NCBI GenBank assembly: GCA_013360395.1
Contig: JABWBQ010000022.1
Coordinates: 25,826-89,825 of the forward strand
Source: Flavobacteriales bacterium
Lineage (GTDB): Bacteria; Bacteroidota; Bacteroidia; Flavobacteriales_F; PHOS-HE28
Length of the DNA stretch: 64,000 bases
Reading direction: 5' to 3'
The notes below the pieces were generated by a model. It was not told the DNA's origin, did no database searches, and saw only the letters and a list, made by a program, of their open reading frames with translations. Of the stretch, positions 1 to 7,498 are shown one piece after another. The translations under genes and the position numbers were made by a program. Within the stretch, counting starts at the first letter, position 1, and every line of letters starts with the position of its first letter.

Positions 1-2
1 AG

Positions 3-1421
3 GCGCAGGCCGTGCAGACCATGGCCGCCGACCTGCTGTCCCACATCGACCGCCTGAAGGTGAAGGTCATCTCCGCCACCGAAGGCATCCCCGAGGACAA
101 GGTGATCGGCAAGGACGAGAAAGGTCGTGACACCATCATCAACCTGGCCCTGCTGGGCAAGAAGGACAACTACGACAAGATCACCGAACTGATGATCGGG
201 TCCGAACCCGCCAAACCCAAGGAAGGGGAGATGTCCGCCCGCGAGCTGCGCGCCAAGATCGAGGCCTTCCGCGACAAGATCAAGTCGGTGTCCGCGGCCA
301 ACCCGGGCCTTGTGGCCCAGGTGGAGCGCGTGTTCGATCTGTCCGACCGGCGCGATGCGAGCGGCACCATGAACAACTGGGAGAGCATCAACTTCTACCA
401 CGTGCCCCTGGCCGCAGGCATCACCATCCTCTCCAAGCTCCAGAGCGACGTGCGCAACGTGGAGAACGAGTGCGTGGGCTTCCTCATGGGCGCCGTGGAG
501 GGCAAGGCGATGAAATTCTCCGAACTGGCCCCCGTGGTGCTGCCCGTGAGCAACTACATCACCGTGGGCGATTCGTTCCGCGCCGACGTGTACCTGGCCG
601 GCTACGACCCGCTGAACCCGCCCGTGGTGGAGCTCAGCAAGAACGGCACCATCGACACCGTGAAGATGGAGGTGATCGGCGACAAGGAGGTGGTGCCCAT
701 CGGTGCGGACGGCAAGGGCAAACTGCGCCTTCCTGGCCAGGGTGTCGGCTCCAAGGAATGGAAGGGCATCATCAAGTTCAAGCAGGCCGGCCAGGAGGAG
801 AAACGCTATCCCTTCTACGCCAACTACGAGGTGGCCCAGCCCAACGTGGTGGTGAGCCCCACCAAGATGAACGTGTTCTATCGCGGCATCGACAACCCGG
901 TGGACGTCAGCGTGCCGGGCTTCAGCGCCGACAAGATCACCCCCAGCATCGACAACGGCTCCATCTCCAAGGCGGCCCAGGGTTACATCGTGAAACCGGG
1001 CAAGGGCAGCGACGCCACCGTGAGCGTGAGCGTGGAGATGCCCAACGGCCAGCGCAAGAGCATGCCGGGCGTGAAATTCCGCGTGAAGTCCGTGCCCAAC
1101 CCCACGCCGATGTTCGCCAACAAGGGCGCGGGTGATGCCACGGTCAAGAAGGCCGAGCTCACCGCCGCCGCCGGTGTGATCGCCAAGATGGAGGGCTTCG
1201 AGTTCGACCTCAAGTTCGAGGTGGTCGAGTTCAACATCGGGGTGTCCGTTTCCGGCACCTACGCCGAGAAGAGCACCAAAGGGAACAAGCTCAGCCAGGA
1301 CCAGAAGGAGCTGCTGAGCAAGGTGAAGGTGGGCAGCAAGGTGTACGTGGACAACATCAAGGTGCGCAAGCCCGACGGCACCGTCACCGGCATCGCCTCC
1401 CTGTCGTTGAAGGTCGTTTGA
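3..1421 (+). CDS. gldM: Gliding motility / T9SS inner-membrane protein GldM (5' partial)
   Basis: GldM (PorM) forms, with GldL, the proton-driven motor of the type IX secretion system; its periplasmic domains reach toward the GldK/GldN ring. About 472 residues are visible and the frame stays open to the window edge, so the GTG at 12 is not the true start. The family is about 510-520 aa, so the N-terminal transmembrane helix is missing. The remainder shows the expected helical first domain and the immunoglobulin-like periplasmic domains, ending in a typical GldM C-terminus. Its stop overlaps the gldN start (TGATG), the usual gldKLMN order. Confidence 0.95.
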   Translation, partial: AQAVQTMAADLLSHIDRLKVKVISATEGIPEDKVIGKDEKGRDTIINLALLGKKDNYDKITELMIGSEPAKPKEGEMSARELRAKIEAFRDKIKSVSAANPGLVAQVERVFDLSDRRDASGTMNNWESINFYHVPLAAGITILSKLQSDVRNVENECVGFLMGAVEGKAMKFSELAPVVLPVSNYITVGDSFRADVYLAGYDPLNPPVVELSKNGTIDTVKMEVIGDKEVVPIGADGKGKLRLPGQGVGSKEWKGIIKFKQAGQEEKRYPFYANYEVAQPNVVVSPTKMNVFYRGIDNPVDVSVPGFSADKITPSIDNGSISKAAQGYIVKPGKGSDATVSVSVEMPNGQRKSMPGVKFRVKSVPNPTPMFANKGAGDATVKKAELTAAAGVIAKMEGFEFDLKFEVVEFNIGVSVSGTYAEKSTKGNKLSQDQKELLSKVKVGSKVYVDNIKVRKPDGTVTGIASLSLKVV

Positions 1422-2308
1422 TGAACCAACGCCCCATGGCCATGAAGCACGTTGTTCCTTTCCTGCGGACCACCCTCATCGGGGCGGTGCTGCTCGCGTC
1501 CTTCGCCGGTACCGCCACGGCCCAGACCGTGCTGGACGGGGCGTACATCAAGGAGCACACCAAGACCAAGCGTGTGGTGCCTTACGCCCACATCCGCGAA
1601 GCCGATGTGATGTGGGCCCGCCGCGTGTGGCGCGAGATCGACCTGCGCGAGAAGATCAACCACCCCCTGTACTACCCGGTGACGCCCATCAGCGACCGCA
1701 AGAGCCTGTTCGACGTGATCCGCCAGGCCCTGCTCACCGACGGGTCCATCACGGCCTACAGCGCCGGGGCCCTGGGCGACGAGGATGAGTTCAAAAAGGC
1801 CCTGCTCCCCAGCGAGCTCAAGGAGATGTTCATGAAGGTGGACACCCAGCTCACCGAGGACCCGGACAACCCCGGGGAGTACCTCCAGGTGGTGCAGGAG
1901 ATCCCCCTGGAGTCGGGCGAGGTGAAACGTTACCAGATCAAGGAGGACTGGGTGTTCGACAAACAACGGAGCACCATGGACATCCGCATCATCGGCATCG
2001 CACCCATGCGCGAGAAGATCGGCGATGACGGTGAGTCCAAGGGCTTCCAGACCCTCTTCTGGCTCTACTTCCCGGAGTGCCGCTACGTGTTCGCGAACTG
2101 GGACGTCTTCAACCGCGAGAACGATGCCGAAAGGCGCAGTTACGAGGACCTGTTCTGGAAGCGGCAGTTCAACAGCACGATCATCAAGTGGAGCAACGTG
2201 TATGACCGCCGCATCAACCAGTACCGCACCGGCCTGGACGCCTTGTTGGAGGGCGAGGAGATCAAGCAGTCGCTCTTCGAGTTCGAGCACGACCTCTGGA
2301 ACTTCTGA
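1421..2308 (+). CDS. gldN: Gliding motility / T9SS periplasmic ring protein GldN
   Basis: GldN (PorN) is a periplasmic partner of the lipoprotein GldK in the T9SS ring. The 295-aa protein has a cleavable signal peptide (hydrophobic stretch ending ATAQ near residue 36) and the family's pattern of READVMWARRVWREIDLREK followed by a WLYFPECR segment. The ATG at 1421 overlaps the gldM stop, so translation is probably coupled; an in-frame ATG at 1436 is an alternative. It is the last gene of the unit; a strong hairpin follows at 2328. Confidence 0.95.
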   Translation: MNQRPMAMKHVVPFLRTTLIGAVLLASFAGTATAQTVLDGAYIKEHTKTKRVVPYAHIREADVMWARRVWREIDLREKINHPLYYPVTPISDRKSLFDVIRQALLTDGSITAYSAGALGDEDEFKKALLPSELKEMFMKVDTQLTEDPDNPGEYLQVVQEIPLESGEVKRYQIKEDWVFDKQRSTMDIRIIGIAPMREKIGDDGESKGFQTLFWLYFPECRYVFANWDVFNRENDAERRSYEDLFWKRQFNSTIIKWSNVYDRRINQYRTGLDALLEGEEIKQSLFEFEHDLWNF

Positions 2309-2327
2309 GCGGTCCCGACCGCTTGAT

Positions 2328-2354
2328 GGAGCCCTCTGCACGGCAGGGGGCTCC
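2328..2354 (+). terminator. Hairpin terminator after gldN
   Basis: A 12-bp stem (GGAGCCCTCTGC / GCAGGGGGCTCC, one G-U wobble) with a 3-nt loop lies 20 nt after the gldN stop. No clear U-tract follows, so termination is inferred from stem strength and position between two independently promoted genes. Confidence 0.6.
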
Positions 2355-2388
2355 GTCGTTCAGGCCCCTGGCAGGTGCCCGAAGCCCG

Positions 2389-2396
2389 TACCTTTG
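2389..2396 (+). promoter_or_regulatory. Bacteroidota -7 box TACCTTTG upstream of the ABC-F gene
   Basis: Perfect match to TAnnTTTG, 23 nt before the ATG at 2420. It supports that start over the upstream in-frame GTG at 2375, which would lie before the box. Confidence 0.7.
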
Positions 2397-2419
2397 CAGC
2401 CTTTTCCGCCACCCCGGCC

Positions 2420-4348
2420 ATGATCGACGTTTCCGGCCTCACACTGCACTTCGGCCAGCGCCCCATGTTCGATGGCGTTTCGTTCTTCATCGGAAGCGAC
2501 GACCGCATCGGCCTGGTGGGGCGCAATGGTGCCGGCAAAAGCACCCTGCTGAAGATCCTGGCCGGCCAACAGACCTACGACAAGGGCAGCATCGGCCGCC
2601 CCAGGGAGCTCACCCTGGGCTACCTGCCCCAGCAGATGGACCACGACCTGGCCCTGAGCCCCCGCCAGGTGGCCGAGAAGGCCTTCGAGGAGGCCCAGCA
2701 CCTGCGCGCCTCGCTGGAACGCATCGAGGAGGAGCTCGGCACCGCCACCGAGGTGGAGCGGCAGATGGAACTGGCCACCATGCTGGCCCATGCCCATGAA
2801 CGCCTGAACGCCCTTGGTGCCGCCGACCACGACCAGCAGGTGGAACGCATGCTGAAGGGCCTGGGCTTCGTGGGGGAGGACATCCACCGGCCGCTCGCCG
2901 AACTGAGCGGCGGCTGGCGCATGCGTGCCGAACTGGCCCGCATCCTGCTCCTGCAGCCCGACCTGCTGTTGCTCGACGAGCCCACCAACCACCTCGACCT
3001 GCCGGCCATCCAATGGCTGGAGGACCTGCTGCGCACCTACCCCGCCGCCCTGGTGCTCATCAGCCACGACAAGACCTTCCTGGACCGGCTCACCAAGCGC
3101 ACCCTGGAGGTGGCCGGTGGCGAACTGATCGACCGCAAGGTGCCCTGGAGCCAGTATGTGGAGCTGCGCAAGGTGGAACGCGAGCAGCAGCTGGCGGCGG
3201 CCAAGGACCAGCAGAAGTACATCGAGAAGACCCAGGAGCTCATCAACAAGTACCGCGCGAAAGCCAGCAAGGCCGCCTTCGCCCAGAGCCTGATCACCAA
3301 GCTGGAGAACCTGGACCGCATCGAGGTGGAGGACGAGGACCTGCGCAAGCTCGTGGTCCGTTTCCCGCCCGCCCCGCATGCCGGCAAGCTCATCGCCGAG
3401 ATCAAGGACGTGAGCAAGGCCTACGGGCCCAAGCGCATCTTCAGCCGGGCCGAGCTCACCATCGGCAAGGGCGAGCACCTGGCCCTGGTGGGCGCCAACG
3501 GCACGGGCAAGAGCACCCTCATCCGCATGATCGTGGGCGAGGAGCCGTTCGAAGGGGAGATCCGGCTGGGGCACGGCGTGGTGCTGGGCTACTACGCGCA
3601 GGACATGCCCGAGCGCCTGGAGCCCCGCCGCACCGTGCTGGAGACCGCCGAGGACGCCGCCAGCGAGGAGAACCGGCCCCGCGTGCGCGCCATGCTGGGC
3701 GCCTTCCTGTTCAGCGGCGAGGATGTGGACAAGCGCGTGAAGGTGCTGAGCGGTGGCGAACGCGCCCGCCTGGCCCTGTGCTGCATGCTGCTGAAGCCCC
3801 TGAACTTCCTGCTGCTCGACGAGCCCACCCACCACCTCGACATCCAGAGCAAGGACGTGCTCAAGGAGGCGCTCCGGAACTACGACGGCACATTCCTGTT
3901 GGTGAGCCACGACCGCGACTTCCTGCACGGCCTCACCCACCGCATCCTGGAGCTCGATGGCGGCCGCATCCGCGACCAGCACCTGGACATCCTGGAGCTC
4001 ATCGAGAAACGCAAGGCCCTGCAGGCCGCCGACATGGGCGCCAGCAGCGCCCGGACCACCCCCGCCAAGGCCGCCGGCGGCGCGCGCAACGACTACCACG
4101 ACCGGAAGGAGCGCGAGAAGGAGCGCCGGCGTGTGCAGAACCAGGTGGCGCGCGCTGAAAAGGAGCTGGCCGCCCTGGAAAAGGAGGAAAAGGAACTGCA
4201 GACCCGGGTGATGGCCGCCGGCCTGCCCGCCGCCGAGCTGGACCGGGGATATGCCCGCCTCGGCGAACTGGCCCAGCGCATCGCCACCCTGATGGCCGAA
4301 TGGGAGGCCGCCGCCGCACGCCTCGACGAGCTCGACGTGGAGGCGTGA
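2420..4348 (+). CDS. ABC-F family ATPase
   Basis: Soluble twin ABC ATPase of the ABC-F family, whose members act at the ribosome in translation rather than in transport. The 642-aa protein has two nucleotide-binding domains: Walker A GRNGAGKST (near residue 35) and GANGTGKST, signature motifs LSGGWRMR and LSGGERAR, and Walker B motifs ending DEPTNHLD and DEPTHHLD. The second has His where Asn is usual. A charged linker joins the domains and a Lys/Glu-rich coiled coil ends the protein, as in Uup/YheS-like members. It has no membrane segments. It is a single-gene unit between a terminator and the tRNA-fMet promoter. Confidence 0.93.
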   Translation: MIDVSGLTLHFGQRPMFDGVSFFIGSDDRIGLVGRNGAGKSTLLKILAGQQTYDKGSIGRPRELTLGYLPQQMDHDLALSPRQVAEKAFEEAQHLRASLERIEEELGTATEVERQMELATMLAHAHERLNALGAADHDQQVERMLKGLGFVGEDIHRPLAELSGGWRMRAELARILLLQPDLLLLDEPTNHLDLPAIQWLEDLLRTYPAALVLISHDKTFLDRLTKRTLEVAGGELIDRKVPWSQYVELRKVEREQQLAAAKDQQKYIEKTQELINKYRAKASKAAFAQSLITKLENLDRIEVEDEDLRKLVVRFPPAPHAGKLIAEIKDVSKAYGPKRIFSRAELTIGKGEHLALVGANGTGKSTLIRMIVGEEPFEGEIRLGHGVVLGYYAQDMPERLEPRRTVLETAEDAASEENRPRVRAMLGAFLFSGEDVDKRVKVLSGGERARLALCCMLLKPLNFLLLDEPTHHLDIQSKDVLKEALRNYDGTFLLVSHDRDFLHGLTHRILELDGGRIRDQHLDILELIEKRKALQAADMGASSARTTPAKAAGGARNDYHDRKEREKERRRVQNQVARAEKELAALEKEEKELQTRVMAAGLPAAELDRGYARLGELAQRIATLMAEWEAAAARLDELDVEA

Positions 4349-4369
4349 ACAGGGCACCGAAAAGAATGT

Positions 4370-4377
4370 TACCTTTG
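4370..4377 (+). promoter_or_regulatory. -7 box TACCTTTG for tRNA-fMet
   Basis: Perfect TAnnTTTG match ending 8 nt before the first base of the tRNA, the spacing expected for direct transcription of a tRNA gene. Confidence 0.7.
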
Positions 4378-4385
4378 CCGTCCAC

Positions 4386-4458
4386 TGCGGGGTGGAGCAG
4401 ATGGTAGCTCGTCGGGCTCATAACCCGAAGGCCGTAGGTTCGAGTCCTACCCCCGCTA
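4386..4458 (+). tRNA. Initiator tRNA-fMet (CAT)
   Basis: The cloverleaf folds with anticodon CAT at 4419-4421. Initiator features are present: three G-C pairs at the base of the anticodon stem (GGG/CCC) and an unpaired first base pair of the acceptor stem (T1 against T72), as in bacterial initiator tRNA but not elongator tRNA-Met. The CCA end is not encoded. Confidence 0.95.
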
Positions 4459-4462
4459 CAAG

Positions 4463-4490
4463 AGAGCCCGGTCCGCAAGGCCGGGCTCTT
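4463..4490 (+). terminator. Terminator of the tRNA-fMet gene
   Basis: Nine-bp perfect stem (AGAGCCCGG / CCGGGCTCT) with a 9-nt loop, starting five bases after the tRNA. The U-tract is short. Confidence 0.7.
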
Positions 4491-4501
4491 CACTTGCCCC
4501 C

Positions 4502-5377
4502 ATGAGCCACCGCGCCGGCTTCGTCAACATCATCGGCCTGCCCAACGCGGGCAAGAGCACGCTGCTGAACGCACTGCTCGGCGAACCGCTGGCCATCACC
4601 AACCCCAAGGCGCAGACCACCCGCCACCGCATCCTCGGCCTGATCAACGGCCCCGGCCACCAGTTGGTGATCGGCGACACACCCGGCATCCTGGAGCCGC
4701 AGTACGGCCTGCAGGAGCGCATGATGGCCGCGGTGGACGAAGCCCTGCGCGATGCCGACCTTCTCGTGGTCCTGGTGGAACTGCACCAGCGCCCCGACCG
4801 CTCGCAGGCCCTGCTCGACCGCGCCCGTCGGGCCCGCTGCCCCCTGCTGGTGCTGGTGAACAAAGTGGACCTGGGCGGCGAGGCCGAGGTGTTGGAGGCC
4901 TGCCAGCGCTGGCAGCAGGCCCTGCCCCAGGCCAAGGTGGTGCCCGTGTCCGCGCTCCACGGCTTCCACATCGAGGAGCTGCGGCAGCATCTGGTGCAGG
5001 CCCTGCCCGAACACCCGCCCTACTTCCCCAAGGACGAGCTCAGCGACCGCAACATGCGCTTCTTCGTGGCCGAACTGGTGCGCGAACGCATCCTCGCCCT
5101 CTACAAGCAGGAGGTGCCTTACAGCTGTGAGGTGGTGGTGAACAGCTACGAGGAGGGCGACACCCTCACCCGCATCCAGGCGGACATCATGGTGATGCGC
5201 GAAGGCCAGAAGGCCATCCTCATCGGCGAGGGCGGCAGGGCCCTGCGCCGCCTGGGCACCCAGGCACGCGAGGCCATCGAACGCTTCGTGGGCACCAAGG
5301 TCTTCCTCGACCTGAAGGTGAAGGCCGACCCCGACTGGCGGGAGGACATGAAGAAGCTGAGGAAATACGGATACTGA
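4502..5377 (+). CDS. era: GTPase Era
   Basis: Era is an essential GTPase that binds the 3' end of 16S rRNA in 30S assembly. The 291-aa protein has G1 GLPNAGKST near residue 12, G3 DTPG, G4 NKVD and a C-terminal KH domain (residues ~200-290) with the GEGGRALRRLG loop. Length and order match the family. The ATG at 4502 lies just downstream of the tRNA-fMet terminator. It is followed 100 nt later by der in the same direction. Confidence 0.97.
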   Translation: MSHRAGFVNIIGLPNAGKSTLLNALLGEPLAITNPKAQTTRHRILGLINGPGHQLVIGDTPGILEPQYGLQERMMAAVDEALRDADLLVVLVELHQRPDRSQALLDRARRARCPLLVLVNKVDLGGEAEVLEACQRWQQALPQAKVVPVSALHGFHIEELRQHLVQALPEHPPYFPKDELSDRNMRFFVAELVRERILALYKQEVPYSCEVVVNSYEEGDTLTRIQADIMVMREGQKAILIGEGGRALRRLGTQAREAIERFVGTKVFLDLKVKADPDWREDMKKLRKYGY

Positions 5378-5477
5378 TGAGAGCGGCGGGCGAGCGACGG
5401 GTGGTGAACGCGTTCCTTCCGGGACGACGGCATCCCCGTGCGCCATTCCCCATGCACCGCTCGCCACTCCCCGGGAC

Positions 5478-6782
5478 ATGAGCAACATCGTCGCCATCGT
5501 GGGCCGCCCGAACGTGGGCAAGAGCACCCTGTTCAACCGCCTCACCGAGCAGCAGGAGGCCATCACCGATCCCACCGCCGGCACCACCCGCGACCGGCAC
5601 TACGGCCAGGTGGAATGGACCGGCACGACGTTCAGCATCATCGACACCGGCGGCTACGTCACCGGCAGCGACGACGTGTTCGAGTCCGAGATCCGGCGGC
5701 AGGTGGAGCTCGCCATCGATGAGGCCGACGCGATCCTCTTCCTGGTGGACGTGCGCCAGGGCCTCACGCCAATGGACGAGGCCATCGCCGGCATGCTGCG
5801 CAAGGCGCGCAAGCCGGTGCTCCTGGTGGCCAACAAGGTGGATACGGGTGACAAGCAGGCCGATGCCGGCGAGTTCTACGCGCTGGGCATGGGCGAGGTG
5901 CACTGCATCAGCGCCCAGAGCGGCTCCGGCACCGGCGACCTGCTGGACACGCTCGTGGCCGGGTTCCGCAAGCCCAGCGCCGAGACCCTGCCCGATGTGC
6001 CCAAGCTGGCCATCGTGGGCCGGCCCAACGTGGGGAAGTCCTCGCTGGTGAACGCCCTGCTGGGCCGCCAGCAGAACATCGTGACCCCCGTGGCCGGCAC
6101 CACGCGCGACCCCATCCACACCCGCTACAACGTGTTCGGCTTCGATGTGGTGCTGCTGGACACCGCCGGCATCCGCAAACGCCAGCGCGTGAACGAGGAC
6201 ATCGAGTTCTACAGCGTAGTGCGCTCGGTGCGGGCCATCGAGGACAGTGACGTGTGCCTGCTGCTGGTGGACGCCACCGAAGGCGTGCAGCAGCAGGACC
6301 TGCACATCTTCTCCATCATCGCGCGCAATGGCAAGGGCGTGGTGGTGGTGGTGAACAAGTGGGACCTGGTACCCAAGGAGACCAACACCATGAAGGCCTT
6401 CGAAGCCGAGGTGCGGCAGCGCCTGGCCCCCTTCACCGACGTGCCCGTGGTGTTCACCTCGGTGCTGGAGAAACAGCGCATCCACAAGGTGATGGAACTG
6501 GCCATGCAGGTGCATGCCGACCGCGCCCGCAAGATCCCAACACGCCAGCTCAACGACGTGATGCTGCCCGAGGTGGAGCGCATGGGGCCGCCCATGTACA
6601 AGGGGAAGACCGTGCGCATCAAGTTCATCAACCAGCTGCCCACGCCCGTGCCCTCCTTCGCCTTCTACGCCAACCTGCCGCAGTACATCAAGGCGCCCTA
6701 CGTCCGCTTCCTGGAGAACAAGCTGCGCCAGCACTTCCGCTTCACCGGCGTGCCCGTGCGCATCTTCCTGCGCAAGAAGTGA
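5478..6782 (+). CDS. der: Ribosome biogenesis GTPase Der (EngA)
   Basis: Der is a double-G-domain GTPase needed for 50S subunit maturation. The 434-aa protein carries two complete G domains: GRPNVGKST/DTGG/NKVD in the first half and GRPNVGKSS/DTAG/NKWD in the second. A C-terminal KH-like domain follows (~350-434), with the family motif KGKTVRIKFINQ. Length is normal. Its position after era is a common Bacteroidota arrangement of ribosome-assembly GTPases. Confidence 0.97.
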   Translation: MSNIVAIVGRPNVGKSTLFNRLTEQQEAITDPTAGTTRDRHYGQVEWTGTTFSIIDTGGYVTGSDDVFESEIRRQVELAIDEADAILFLVDVRQGLTPMDEAIAGMLRKARKPVLLVANKVDTGDKQADAGEFYALGMGEVHCISAQSGSGTGDLLDTLVAGFRKPSAETLPDVPKLAIVGRPNVGKSSLVNALLGRQQNIVTPVAGTTRDPIHTRYNVFGFDVVLLDTAGIRKRQRVNEDIEFYSVVRSVRAIEDSDVCLLLVDATEGVQQQDLHIFSIIARNGKGVVVVVNKWDLVPKETNTMKAFEAEVRQRLAPFTDVPVVFTSVLEKQRIHKVMELAMQVHADRARKIPTRQLNDVMLPEVERMGPPMYKGKTVRIKFINQLPTPVPSFAFYANLPQYIKAPYVRFLENKLRQHFRFTGVPVRIFLRKK

Positions 6783-6836
6783 GGGATGCCGGTCGGGGAG
6801 CGTCGCGCCCCACGGCCGCCTGAGCGGGGCAACCGC

Positions 6837-6844
6837 TACCTTGG
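6837..6844 (+). promoter_or_regulatory. -7-like box TACCTTGG upstream of the 6849 gene
   Basis: Seven of eight bases match the pattern TAnnTTTG in this near-consensus box, only 4 nt before the ATG at 6849. If used, the mRNA would be almost leaderless. Confidence 0.4.
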
Positions 6845-6848
6845 CCAC

Positions 6849-7400
6849 ATGCTTCGGCGTGCCGCCCCCTGGCTGTTGATCCTGGCGATGACCGCCCTGG
6901 GCTACGCGCAGTTCGGCGCCCTCCTGCGCTTCGAGCGGCAGCGTGCGGCGGCGCAACGGGCCATCAAGCTGCGGCTCAAGCAGGGCGTCCCCGAGGAGGA
7001 GCTCACCACCTTCACCCTCACCGGTGCCCAGCTGCGCGGCCTGCACTGGGTGAAGCCGGAGCGCGAGTTCAGGCTCGCCGACGGGCGCATGTTCGACGTG
7101 GTGCACCGCAAGGACCTGCCGGACGGCACGGTGCTGCTGCGCTGCATCGCCGACCATCAGGAGACGGCCCTCTTCGCCGGGCTGAAGGAACACGTGGCAC
7201 GCGACCTCGAAGGCCGGGCACCCGGCACCCGGGAACGTGTGGTGCACCTGCTGCTGGGCCTGGCAGGCCCACCGAGCGGACCGGCCCTGCCCGTATGCGG
7301 GGCCGACGCCGTGGACCTTCCCGGCGTGCGCGACGGCGTCCCGTCCGAGGGATGGACCCTGGAGCACCTGCGACCACCCGAGCTTCCTGCGGTCGGTTGA
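6849..7400 (+). CDS. Membrane-anchored protein of unknown function
   Basis: I do not recognise a family. The 183-aa product starts with one hydrophobic helix (residues ~7-25), then a basic Arg/Gln-rich stretch and a compact mixed domain with GRMFDVVHRKDLPDG near residue 80, and a Pro/Leu-rich tail. This suggests a single-pass inner-membrane protein with a soluble domain outside the cytoplasm. The ATG at 6849 was chosen because it directly precedes the hydrophobic helix and follows a -7-like box; the frame is open back to 6786. It lies 98 nt before a TonB-dependent receptor gene on the same strand, so a role linked to that receptor is possible but unproven. Confidence 0.6.
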   Translation: MLRRAAPWLLILAMTALGYAQFGALLRFERQRAAAQRAIKLRLKQGVPEEELTTFTLTGAQLRGLHWVKPEREFRLADGRMFDVVHRKDLPDGTVLLRCIADHQETALFAGLKEHVARDLEGRAPGTRERVVHLLLGLAGPPSGPALPVCGADAVDLPGVRDGVPSEGWTLEHLRPPELPAVG

Positions 7401-7498
7401 CCCACGTCCCCATCCGGGGAGGACGGCGGGCACCCTGCGGCGCGGTGGACCGTGCCCAACAGGGTGTGCGTTCCCCGGTCCATTCATCCCATCCCAAA

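Noticed and set aside
2360..4357. 665-codon open frame on the reverse strand
   Set aside because: It mirrors the ABC-F gene; the translation is a low-complexity Gly/Gln/His/Leu-rich shadow, a common effect of GC-rich codon use.
5220..7487. 755-codon reverse frame across era/der
   Set aside because: Shadow of der and its neighbours; no domain, and composition is typical of antisense frames.
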